This document shows, piece by piece, positions 1-8,741 of a stretch of DNA of 64,000 bases (the stretch's first letter is position 1; each line of letters begins with the position of its first letter). Position numbers and translations under genes: made by a program. Source of the stretch: an uncultured Pelagibacteraceae bacterium (GTDB lineage: Bacteria; Pseudomonadota; Alphaproteobacteria; Pelagibacterales; Pelagibacteraceae); NCBI GenBank assembly GCA_902521075.1, contig CABYQM010000001.1, positions 1 to 64,000 on the forward strand, written 5' to 3'. Below the pieces are notes generated by a model. It made no database searches. It saw nothing but the letters and a program-made list of their open reading frames with translations, and was not told the origin of the DNA.

Positions 1-647
1 TTGCTTTTTCCGTAAATTCTTTCATTTAACTTAATTGGTATTTCAATATGGAGTTTTTTTTCTTTATAAGATGCATAGAAATCTAAAAAAATTTTATAAC
101 CATTCAAATAAAGTTTTTTACTTTTTTTAATAAAAGCTTTTCTATCAGCAATAAATATTCCAGTTAAAGGATCTGTTAGCTTTATATTTAACATAAAATT
201 AATAAAACTATTTAATATTTTGCTTAGAATTAATCTAAATTTATATTTAAATTTTTTTGTATTATTTACTGAGTCAATCATAAATCTACTCCCTGAAACA
301 CATTCATAGTTGTTTAATTTGATTGTTTTTAACAGCTTATTTAGTACCTGTGGATCGTGTTGTAAATCACAATCCATGAGAATTATATATTTTGATTTTG
401 ATATTTTTAAGCCTGAATAAAATGATCGAGATAAATCTCTGTCATTTTTTCTGAAAATATACTTAACATTATTATATTTCTTTGCTAGAATTTTTATTTC
501 TTTTTGACTTCTATCAATTGAGTCATCATCAACATATATAATTTCATATGATCTATTTTTAAATTTTTTTCTTACAGCTAAGTACAATTTCTTAATATTT
601 TTTTCTTCATTTAAGCAAGGAACTATTATTGATATTTCTTTTTTCAT
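1..647 (-). CDS. GT2 family glycosyltransferase, polyprenol-phosphate sugar transferase-like (3' end truncated by window edge)
   Basis: Own minus-strand translation from ATG at 645-647: MKKEISIIVPCLNEEKNIKKLYLAVRKKFKNRSYEIIYVDDDSIDRS...ILMDCDLQHDP...; GT2 motifs. Not in ORF track because it is open at the window edge. Confidence 0.85.
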   Translation of the reverse strand, partial: MKKEISIIVPCLNEEKNIKKLYLAVRKKFKNRSYEIIYVDDDSIDRSQKEIKILAKKYNNVKYIFRKNDRDLSRSFYSGLKISKSKYIILMDCDLQHDPQVLNKLLKTIKLNNYECVSGSRFMIDSVNNTKKFKYKFRLILSKILNSFINFMLNIKLTDPLTGIFIADRKAFIKKSKKLYLNGYKIFLDFYASYKEKKLHIEIPIKLNERIYGKS

Positions 648-699
648 TAATTAAATTTATAATATTTTTTTATAGTTTTACTTGCTATATATATTATTT

Positions 700-2301
700 A
701 TGCATTTTAAAAATATTATCGTAGGTTCAGGACCAGCTAGTGTTTCTGCAGCATCTGAACTTTTAATTAATAACAAAAAAGTATTGATTTTAGATGTTGG
801 TAATGAAATTGAAGATGAAAAGGCCGAAATTGCGAGAGAATATATAGAAAATCCTGACATCGCTAAATTTAAAAATAAAGTAGAATTAGCAAAAAAAAAA
901 ATTAAAAAATATCCTGATCCCAACTTAAAGTTTCCTTATGGTTCAGATTTTGTTTTTAGGGTTCTAAAAGATGAAAATATTGAACATTCATCAAAAGTTA
1001 ATACATTATCCTCGCATGCCAAGGGAGGTTTATCAAATATTTGGGGAACATTATCGTCACCATTTTATAAAAAAGATATTGATCATTGGGGAATATCTTA
1101 TGAGGAGTTTTATAAACAAAAAGAAAACGTTTTAAATATTATTCCCATATCTTCATCTAATGACAATCTTGATGAATTCTTTGATACAAAGATAGGAAGT
1201 AATCATACTTTTGATGTTTCGCTTACCTCAAATGAAATTTTGAAATATTTAAGTAAAGAACAAAAAAAATTAAACAAAGATGGTTTTTTTTATGGAAGAT
1301 CGAAATTTGCAGTAAGCAATAAATACTCTCACAAAAACACAAATTGTAAAGAATGTGGCCTTTGTCATTACGGATGTCCTTATGATTGTATGTTTAATGC
1401 TAAACATCTGCTAAATAATTTAATTTTTGATTATAAAGAAAATATTGATTACAAAAATAATATCTTTGTTGTTAAATTCAAAAAAAAAAATAATATTATA
1501 AATTTAGAAACAAAAAATACACTAACAGGAGAAATTCAATTTTATACTTGTGAAAATTTATTTGTCGGTTGTGGTCCAATTTTAACCGCTTCTTTAATTC
1601 TAAGAAGCAAAATCCTGAAAGATAATAAAATTAATATTAAAGAATCACAAAGGTTTTATTTCCCAGCTTTTTATTTAGGAAACGCAGATAATAATTTAAA
1701 AGAGTTAAAAAATACACTTCCAGAGTTATTTTTTGAAATTTACAATGAAAAAATTTCTTCAAAAAGTATACATCTACAATTTTACACTTTTAATGATTTA
1801 ATGCTTAAACCTTTTGAAAAAATATTCGGTAGATTTACTAAATTTTTAATCAAATTATTTCCATTCGTATTTAATAGATTGACAGTCATTGTTGGATATT
1901 TACATTCAGATTTTTCTTCTGAGCTTATATTAAAGGAAGATCAAGACAGAAAAAATAATTATATATTATCTTCAAAACCAAATAGTAAATCTAAAAGTAT
2001 CATTACTGAATGTGTAAATTTTATAAAAAAAATTATGAAAAATAAATTAATTATACTTCCAAAACTTGTAGCTCTAAATTCTCCAGGATCAAGTTATCAT
2101 TATGGTAGCAGTTTTCCTATGTCGAAATCTAAAATTTCTGAAAAATCTACAAACTTAAATGGAGAATTGTACGATTTCAAAAATGTATTTATTTTAGATG
2201 CTTCCGTTTTTCCTGATATTCCAGGATCCCCAACTACTTTTAACATTGCAATGAATTCATCAAGAATAATAAACAATTTAGTAAAAGAAAAAAGGATTTA
2301 A
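700..2301 (+). CDS. GMC-like FAD-dependent oxidoreductase with internal Cys-rich motif
   Basis: N-terminal FAD-binding IIVGSGPASVSAASELL; C-terminal GSSYHYGSSFPM...VFILDASVFPDIPGSPTTFNIAMNSSRI typical of GMC oxidoreductases. ORF opens at 682; Met at 700 fits the dinucleotide-fold start better. Confidence 0.8.
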   Translation: MHFKNIIVGSGPASVSAASELLINNKKVLILDVGNEIEDEKAEIAREYIENPDIAKFKNKVELAKKKIKKYPDPNLKFPYGSDFVFRVLKDENIEHSSKVNTLSSHAKGGLSNIWGTLSSPFYKKDIDHWGISYEEFYKQKENVLNIIPISSSNDNLDEFFDTKIGSNHTFDVSLTSNEILKYLSKEQKKLNKDGFFYGRSKFAVSNKYSHKNTNCKECGLCHYGCPYDCMFNAKHLLNNLIFDYKENIDYKNNIFVVKFKKKNNIINLETKNTLTGEIQFYTCENLFVGCGPILTASLILRSKILKDNKINIKESQRFYFPAFYLGNADNNLKELKNTLPELFFEIYNEKISSKSIHLQFYTFNDLMLKPFEKIFGRFTKFLIKLFPFVFNRLTVIVGYLHSDFSSELILKEDQDRKNNYILSSKPNSKSKSIITECVNFIKKIMKNKLIILPKLVALNSPGSSYHYGSSFPMSKSKISEKSTNLNGELYDFKNVFILDASVFPDIPGSPTTFNIAMNSSRIINNLVKEKRI

Positions 2302-2302
2302 A

Positions 2303-3184
2303 TTGAAATTGCTTATACTTGGAAAAAGTAGTTATACTGCTGAGCTATTCTTAAATCAGAGTAAAGTTGATACATCTATTATTACTTTATACAAAAAAAA
2401 GTTTGATAAAGATGATATCATGAATCTAGACGAAAATTCTTTTTTTTCTAAATACTTTTTAGAATTAAATGAAAATTTTCAATGCACTTTAAATTTTATT
2501 CATATTCATGAAAGTGATCCTGATTTGGAAATTAAAATCAATTCTAAATTATGCACAAAATTTAAATTTGCTTTTAATAGAATGAAGGTACCAAAAAATA
2601 TATTTTTATCTTCGGTAAATTCTTCAAAACATGCAAATACTGCATATGGTAAAGCAAAATTCAATTGTGAGGAGATATATCGAACCATTGAAAATTCGAT
2701 AATAGTGCGATCCTCGACAATTATTGAAATTGATTTTGAAAATAAATTAATAAAAGGTGGAAAAAAAGGACGATCTCTTGGAAGTTTAAACTCTATAATT
2801 GATAGAAATTATTTAATACCAGTTCCAGGTAAAGGAGATTATTTGCAAACGGTTTGTTTTGGTGATGATTTAGGAAAATTTCTAAATTTAATTTTATCAA
2901 ACAATAGATATGAAAATAAAACAGTAAATTTTTTTACTGGGGAATTTTTAACATACAATCAATTTTTAAATATAATTTTTAATTTTAAAAAGATAAAAAG
3001 GTTTAAAATATTTATACCAATTTTTTTTATAAATTACTCTTTAAAAATACTTAATTTTATTATCCCCAGGCTAAACATTTCTAATAAAAATATAGAAAAT
3101 TTGACAAATCAAAAAATAGAATTTGATTACTCTAATGAAATAAAGGAATTTATAAAATTAAAAAAATTTAAAGATCTAACCTAA
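2303..3184 (+). CDS. NAD(P)-dependent sugar epimerase/dehydratase-like protein
   Basis: SDR-like features: MKLLILGKSSYTAELFL, FLSSVNSSKHANTAYGKAKFNCEE (YxxxK), IVRSSTIIE; directly follows the oxidoreductase. TTG start. Confidence 0.6.
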   Translation: MKLLILGKSSYTAELFLNQSKVDTSIITLYKKKFDKDDIMNLDENSFFSKYFLELNENFQCTLNFIHIHESDPDLEIKINSKLCTKFKFAFNRMKVPKNIFLSSVNSSKHANTAYGKAKFNCEEIYRTIENSIIVRSSTIIEIDFENKLIKGGKKGRSLGSLNSIIDRNYLIPVPGKGDYLQTVCFGDDLGKFLNLILSNNRYENKTVNFFTGEFLTYNQFLNIIFNFKKIKRFKIFIPIFFINYSLKILNFIIPRLNISNKNIENLTNQKIEFDYSNEIKEFIKLKKFKDLT

Positions 3185-4900
3185 TTATCTCATAAAATAA
3201 AAAACTTTGTATCCTTTAATTGATTTAAGCTTTATCTCATCCTTACTAAATTGAGAATTTAACATGTGTGTACAAGGTGGTGAGTTATAATAACATAATC
3301 CTTCATTTGAGGAAAAAAATGCAAACTTTTCATCAATAGATATTGGCTCATTAGATTTTATTTTTTTATTCTCAGTCTCTGAATAAATTTTTGGCCATGG
3401 GCTATAACTATAGACTTCATTGTAGTTTTTTATAACCCTAATTGAATTTTTTGATAATAAAACAATTAATAAAAAAAAAGTAAAATAACCTAATACTCTT
3501 CTTAATTTAAAAATATTTATTGAATATAGTTTATTCCATAAAACTATTGTAAAAAAAATTGCTATTGAAGATATTAAATATGAAGAACCATATCGAAAAA
3601 CTGGAAACTTAAAAAACCACATTATAGATCCCAAAATATTTATAAATAATAATGTAAAAAAAATTCTTTTTTCAACAAAATAATTTTTATTTTTAAGTAT
3701 TATATTTTTTTTTTCTTTTTCTAAAAATAAAATTAAAGAAACAAGTGATAAAAAGAATAAAAAAGGTAACAATTTTTTTAAAGTTCTTTTTCCATGATTT
3801 TGTGACCATAATTTTACCCAATTAAGATTAGAAAGATATTCTTCAAAGTTTTTTCTATTTTCTCTTTGGTCACTCCATCCCTTTGTCCAAGCTTCATTTT
3901 CTAGCATTGTCACTTTTGCATTTGAACCTCTTTTTTCCTCAATATCGTACCAAAATACCTTTTTTATACACGTTTGCTCTATTGGAAAAGCGAAACACCC
4001 AGAAATCAAGAAGTTTTTTAAAAAAAAACAAAGACTAAATAATATTAAAAAAATTAAAAACTTTATTTTAAAATAATTAATCTTTTTTTTGAAAAGTAAA
4101 ATCAAAATTGGTGCAAAAGATCCTAAAAATAGAGTAATTTTATTAAAAACTACATAAGCAGAAACCAGAAACATTTCACTCACGTTTGATTTGTTTAAAT
4201 TTTTAAAATTTTTTAAAGCTATAGAAATTAAAAAAAAATAAAAAATATGTGCAGGCGCATCATTACCAAAATCAGAATATCTATTTAACTTTAAACAAAT
4301 AAATGAAATTATAATGTAATTGAAAAAAAGAATAGGTTTATTACTTTCTTTTAAACATTCTAAAATTAAATATAATAAAAAACACGAGAAAATAAATAAT
4401 AATGGTATTAAAATTCCTTTATCATTAAAAATAAAATTATTATTAATCGCCGCTAAATATTGAATTATAGAAGTATGACCATATCTGAAGTGAATATTTG
4501 ATAATCCAATAATAATTTTTTCATTGTTTAAAATATTTGTATAAGGCAAATGATAAAGTCCAGCATCTGGTCTGTAAGTTGTCTCAAATGATAAAAGAAA
4601 AACACCTAGAATTGAGATAAATATTGAATAAACTAATACTGTCTTAATTGGTTTTTTCTGAAAGAAAAATAAATAAATATAAAAAAATATAAAAATTGCA
4701 GTATTAATAAATTTATTTAGTTCATAAAAAAAATTTATGATTAAGGCAAGAAATGATAAAAAAATCACTCCATATAAACCTATCTGAAAAAGATTAACAT
4801 TATGAATTTTTTCAATTTCTAAAACAATTTTTGAAAAATATATTCCTGATGAAAAAATAAGAATTGATGTAAGATATGTATAAAAAAAGATCTCTAACAT
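3185..4900 (-). CDS. polytopic membrane protein, possible lipid-linked glycosyltransferase (GT39/LIC_10190-like)
   Basis: 571 aa with many hydrophobic helices; TYRPDAGLYHLPYTNIL and IHFRYGHTSIIQYLAA segments resemble membrane glycosyltransferases; located among glycan genes. Confidence 0.5.
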   Translation of the reverse strand: MLEIFFYTYLTSILIFSSGIYFSKIVLEIEKIHNVNLFQIGLYGVIFLSFLALIINFFYELNKFINTAIFIFFYIYLFFFQKKPIKTVLVYSIFISILGVFLLSFETTYRPDAGLYHLPYTNILNNEKIIIGLSNIHFRYGHTSIIQYLAAINNNFIFNDKGILIPLLFIFSCFLLYLILECLKESNKPILFFNYIIISFICLKLNRYSDFGNDAPAHIFYFFLISIALKNFKNLNKSNVSEMFLVSAYVVFNKITLFLGSFAPILILLFKKKINYFKIKFLIFLILFSLCFFLKNFLISGCFAFPIEQTCIKKVFWYDIEEKRGSNAKVTMLENEAWTKGWSDQRENRKNFEEYLSNLNWVKLWSQNHGKRTLKKLLPFLFFLSLVSLILFLEKEKKNIILKNKNYFVEKRIFFTLLFINILGSIMWFFKFPVFRYGSSYLISSIAIFFTIVLWNKLYSINIFKLRRVLGYFTFFLLIVLLSKNSIRVIKNYNEVYSYSPWPKIYSETENKKIKSNEPISIDEKFAFFSSNEGLCYYNSPPCTHMLNSQFSKDEIKLKSIKGYKVFYFMR

Positions 4901-4935
4901 TGTCTAGTTATATTTACAATGTATAACAAACTTTA

Positions 4936-5763
4936 ATGAGAATAATAAGTTTTACTAATAGTATAAAATATAGATTAATAAGATTAATAGAAGCCCAACC
5001 TTCTTTAAACTTATTGATTTATAATAATATTTCACTTTTCAAAGCCTTTTTACCTCACGAGAAAGATTATTATGGAATTAGACATTTACTGAAGAATAAT
5101 ATTAATGACACTATAATTGATGTTGGGGGAAACCTTGGGATATCTTCAATGGGTTTTAGACAATTAGGATATGATAATAAGATTCTGATATTTGAACCCA
5201 ACACTTATATTTATAACCAATATATAAAAAGAAAGTTAATCAAAAAATACAAAAATATATTAGGATTTAATTTTGCTTTAGGAAGCAGATTAGAGACGAA
5301 AAATTTTTATTATCCATATTATAAAAATAAATGTATTCACTATTTTTGTAGTTTTGATAAGAATTATATTTTAAATAGCATAAAAATCACTTTTAAAAAA
5401 AAAAAGATAAAAATAATAAAAAGACCAATAAAAATAAAAGTTTTTGATAAACTGAAACTTAAACATACTCCTAAATTGATTAAAATTGATGTAGAGGGAC
5501 ACGATTATGAGGTTATACGAGGAATGATAAGTACAATAAAAAAAAATAAACCAGTTATTTTAGTAGAGTTTAATAAAAATAATTTTTTCAAAATTAAAAA
5601 ATTACTTAAAAATTATAACTCCTGGGTATATTTTTTTGAAAAAAATAAATTTAAAAAATTTAGTAAAAAAATGATAGATAAAGAGATTTCCAGATCATCA
5701 AAACTTAATTTGATGTCAGTGAGAAATATTTTTTTTGTACCAAAAAGTCACAAATGGATTTAG
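4936..5763 (+). CDS. FkbM family methyltransferase
   Basis: NDTIIDVGGNLGISSMGFRQLGYDNKILIFEPNTYIYNQ and LIKIDVEGHDYEVIRGM motifs. Confidence 0.85.
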   Translation: MRIISFTNSIKYRLIRLIEAQPSLNLLIYNNISLFKAFLPHEKDYYGIRHLLKNNINDTIIDVGGNLGISSMGFRQLGYDNKILIFEPNTYIYNQYIKRKLIKKYKNILGFNFALGSRLETKNFYYPYYKNKCIHYFCSFDKNYILNSIKITFKKKKIKIIKRPIKIKVFDKLKLKHTPKLIKIDVEGHDYEVIRGMISTIKKNKPVILVEFNKNNFFKIKKLLKNYNSWVYFFEKNKFKKFSKKMIDKEISRSSKLNLMSVRNIFFVPKSHKWI

Positions 5764-6725
5764 ATAATTATAGAGATAAATATAACAAGAGTTTTAATTT
5801 TAATTCAGAATTAAGAAAATGCCTTTGTGGATCTGACAAATATAAGAAACTATTTAGTTATGATAGATACTTGCTAAGAAATAAAATTGTAGTGTGTAAA
5901 AAATGTGGATTAATTTTTGCTAATCCTATATTGAAAAAAGATTATTTGGAGAATTTTTATAAATCAGATTTTTATAGAAAACTTTATAATTTAGAATTAG
6001 ACAATAACAAGAAAGATATTTTTTCAAAAGAAGGTGATAATTCAAACAATTCTTTTAATTTTCTAAAAAAATTTATTAATGAGAGAAGACAAATAAACAT
6101 TCTAGAGGTTGGAAGTGGGCACAATACTAATTTAATTCACTTTAAAAAAATCGGAAATTTATATGCGGTAGATTATAGCAATGAGTCTAAAAAATTGGCA
6201 AAAAAAATGGGTATAACATTTCATCAAGGAGGTGTTGAGGTAATAAAAAAATTCAATCTAAATTTTGACTGTATAATATTAAGCCACGTCATAGAGCATT
6301 TTCATGATTTTAAGAATGATATTAGAGAAATTATAAAATTTTCAAATCAAAATACTTTATTTTATATTGAGGTTCCATCTATGGATTTGAAATATAATCT
6401 AGATCAATTACAAAACGCACATAACTTCTATTTTACAAAAAATACCCTAATATTTCATTTAAATAAATTAGGACTAGACTGTATAGAACATGGAATTGCA
6501 AGCAATATCCATCAATATGGAATTTTTAAAAAAGGATCAACAAAGCAAGATAATTCTCTTTCAAACGAATATAACAAAATAATCAAAATACATAAAAAAT
6601 TTTGTTACGAATTTTATTGGCTATATTTAGTTAATTTTTATTTTAGAAAATTTATTAAATTAATTATTGGAGAGAAACTGACTATATTAATAAAAAAAAT
6701 TCTTAAAAAACAAAGAAATAAATGA
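5754..6725 (+). CDS. class I SAM-dependent methyltransferase with N-terminal Cys motifs
   Basis: CLCGS...CKKCGLIFANP N-terminus; ILEVGSGHNTNLIHFKKIGNLYAVDYS; LSHVIEHFHD. Confidence 0.8.
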   Translation: MDLDNYRDKYNKSFNFNSELRKCLCGSDKYKKLFSYDRYLLRNKIVVCKKCGLIFANPILKKDYLENFYKSDFYRKLYNLELDNNKKDIFSKEGDNSNNSFNFLKKFINERRQINILEVGSGHNTNLIHFKKIGNLYAVDYSNESKKLAKKMGITFHQGGVEVIKKFNLNFDCIILSHVIEHFHDFKNDIREIIKFSNQNTLFYIEVPSMDLKYNLDQLQNAHNFYFTKNTLIFHLNKLGLDCIEHGIASNIHQYGIFKKGSTKQDNSLSNEYNKIIKIHKKFCYEFYWLYLVNFYFRKFIKLIIGEKLTILIKKILKKQRNK

Positions 6726-7423
6726 TCGTATCAATTGTCATCCCAGTATTTAATGAAGCTAATACAATTCAAAAAATTTTAAAAAAAATAAATAAAATTA
6801 CAAAAATTAAAAAAGACATAATAGTTGTTGATGATGGTTCTACTGACGGTACTAAAGATATAATTAAATATAAGTGTAAAAATTTATACAATACTTTTTT
6901 AAGTCTAAATAAAAATAGGGGTAAAGGTTTTGCATGTAGAGCTGGTTTAAAAAAGATTAAAGGGGATATTGTGATTATTCAGGATGCAGACTTAGAATAT
7001 GATCCAAATGATTATGATAAATTAATTAAGCCTATTCTAAAAAATCAGACAAATATTGTTTATGGATCAAGAGTTTTAAAGGGAGGTAAAAGGACTAGAC
7101 CTAAGACTTTTGATGTTCTTATAAGATTGTCTGCTAATCATTTTCTAACTTTTCTTTCTAATATGCTAAACAGACACAGTTTAACCGATGCTCACACTTG
7201 TTACAAAGTATTTAAGAAAAGTGTTTATAAAAAAATTAAATTAGAGGAAGATGGGTTTAATTTTTGTCCGGAGATAACAGCAAAATTTTCGAAGCTTGGA
7301 GAAAAAATTTATGAAGTCCCAATTAATTATTTTGGAAGAACCCATGGTGAAGGAAAAAAAATTTCATTTTTTGATGGTTTCAGAGCAATATATGCAATAA
7401 TTAAATACAATATTTTTAGATAA
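6722..7423 (+). CDS. GT2 family glycosyltransferase (dolichol-phosphate mannosyltransferase-like)
   Basis: VSIVIPVFNEANTIQKIL, IIVVDDGSTDGTKDII, VIIQDADLEYDP, YGSRV. Confidence 0.9.
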   Translation: MIVSIVIPVFNEANTIQKILKKINKITKIKKDIIVVDDGSTDGTKDIIKYKCKNLYNTFLSLNKNRGKGFACRAGLKKIKGDIVIIQDADLEYDPNDYDKLIKPILKNQTNIVYGSRVLKGGKRTRPKTFDVLIRLSANHFLTFLSNMLNRHSLTDAHTCYKVFKKSVYKKIKLEEDGFNFCPEITAKFSKLGEKIYEVPINYFGRTHGEGKKISFFDGFRAIYAIIKYNIFR

Positions 7424-7450
7424 TTTGAGTAAATCAGCTCAAATAATAAC

Positions 7451-7478
7451 TTTACTATATAATTACATATTGTATAAA
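7451..7478 (+). promoter_or_regulatory. putative sigma70-type promoter of 5S rRNA (TTTACT-16 nt-TATAAA)
   Basis: tttact at 7451-7456, 16-nt spacer, tataaa at 7473-7478, about 5 nt before the apparent 5S 5' end. Confidence 0.5.
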
Positions 7479-7482
7479 ACGC

Positions 7483-7600
7483 TGCCTGGTAATTATTGCG
7501 AAAGGGAAATACCCGATCCCATTCCGAACTCGGAAGTCAAGCCTTTCTGCGCCGATGGTACTTTGTCTTAAGACATGGAAGAGTAGGACATTGCCAGGCT
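7483..7600 (+). rRNA. rrf: 5S ribosomal RNA
   Basis: tgcctggta...gggaaatacccgatcccattccgaactcggaagtcaagcc...gccgatggtact...ggaagagtaggacattgccaggct: canonical 5S core; the two ends pair (gcctgg/ccaggc). Confidence 0.95.
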
Positions 7601-7610
7601 AAATGCCCAG

Positions 7611-8495
7611 ATGAAAAAATATATTGTAGTAACTGGTGGTGCTGGGTTTGTTGGATCTAATCTAATTGACTATTTACTAATAAAAACGAAACTTAAAATA
7701 ATTAGTTTAGATAATTATTCAACGGGAACAAAAAAAAATCATATTATATCCAGAAGAGTAAAATATATAAATTCAAACACCATTGAAGTAGAGAAGGTAT
7801 TATCAAAATATAAAAACAAAATAAATTCGATTTTTCATTTTGGCGAATTTTCAAGAATTTATCAAAGTTTTGAAAAATTTAATGAGTGCTACTTTTCAAA
7901 TATTATTGGTTCAAATGAAATATTTAAATTTTGTTTAAAAAATAAAATTAAATTAATTTACTCCGCTACTTCTGCTACACTTGGTAATAATGGAAAAGAT
8001 AAAAATTTATCACCTTATGCTTTTACAAAATCTAAAAATTTAGAATTACTAGAAAATTTAAAAAAATGGTTTAAATTCAAATTTGAAATAATTTATTTCT
8101 ACAATGTGTATGGAAATAGACAGATAGAAAATGGAGATATGGCAACTGTAATAGGAATTTTTCAATCTCAATACAAAAAAAAAGAACCATTAACAGTAGT
8201 CAAGCCGGGCACTCAATCGAGAAGATTTACACATATATCAGATACTGTAAAAGTCTGCTATAAAGCCTGGAAAGATAATAAGTGTAAGCATTATAGTATA
8301 AGTCACAAAAAATCTCATTCAATCCAAAGTGTGGCAAAAATGTTTAATTCAAAAATTAAGTTTTTGCCTCAGAGACCAGGTGAAAGATATGCGTCTGCTT
8401 TAACAAATATGTCTTTTAACAACAAGATAATTAGATATTATGGAAAAATAAATTTGAAAGATTACATAACATCGTTTATTAAATCGAAAAATTAA
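7611..8495 (+). CDS. NAD-dependent epimerase/dehydratase (UDP-glucose 4-epimerase-like)
   Basis: VTGGAGFVGSNLIDYLL Rossmann motif, SPYAFTKSKN (YxxxK), FYNVYGNRQ. Confidence 0.85.
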   Translation: MKKYIVVTGGAGFVGSNLIDYLLIKTKLKIISLDNYSTGTKKNHIISRRVKYINSNTIEVEKVLSKYKNKINSIFHFGEFSRIYQSFEKFNECYFSNIIGSNEIFKFCLKNKIKLIYSATSATLGNNGKDKNLSPYAFTKSKNLELLENLKKWFKFKFEIIYFYNVYGNRQIENGDMATVIGIFQSQYKKKEPLTVVKPGTQSRRFTHISDTVKVCYKAWKDNKCKHYSISHKKSHSIQSVAKMFNSKIKFLPQRPGERYASALTNMSFNNKIIRYYGKINLKDYITSFIKSKN

Positions 8496-8501
8496 ATAAA
8501 T

Positions 8502-8627
8502 ATGAAAATTGCAAGTTCATTAAAATCATTAAAAAAAAGAGACCTTAATTCAAAGTTGGTTAGAAGAAGAGGTAGAGTATATATTATAAATAAAAAAAAT
8601 CCTAAATTTAAAGCTAGGCAGAAATAG
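8502..8627 (+). CDS. rpmJ: 50S ribosomal protein L36 (Cys-free form)
   Basis: Own translation [41 protein letters not shown]; conserved L36 C-terminal motif. Not in ORF track (short). Confidence 0.92.
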   Translation: MKIASSLKSLKKRDLNSKLVRRRGRVYIINKKNPKFKARQK

Positions 8628-8629
8628 GC

Positions 8630-8740
8630 ATGAATAACGAGTCTCATAAAAATACTTGGAATAATTTTACAAAGTTTGTTTTGTGGGGTTCTGTAGCTGT
8701 AGTGGTTATTTTAGTTCTTATGGCAATTTTTCTTCTATAG
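8630..8740 (+). CDS. aa3-type cytochrome c oxidase subunit IV-like small membrane protein
   Basis: Own translation MNNESHKNTWNNFTKFVLWGSVAVVVILVLMAIFLL*; resembles the bacterial aa3-type subunit IV family (W..F.KF..W + one TM). Confidence 0.7.
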   Translation: MNNESHKNTWNNFTKFVLWGSVAVVVILVLMAIFLL

Positions 8741-8741
8741 A

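Noticed and set aside
678-923. 81-aa minus-strand ORF at the start of the GMC-like gene
   Set aside because: Shadow ORF opposite the FAD-binding N-terminus; no motif.
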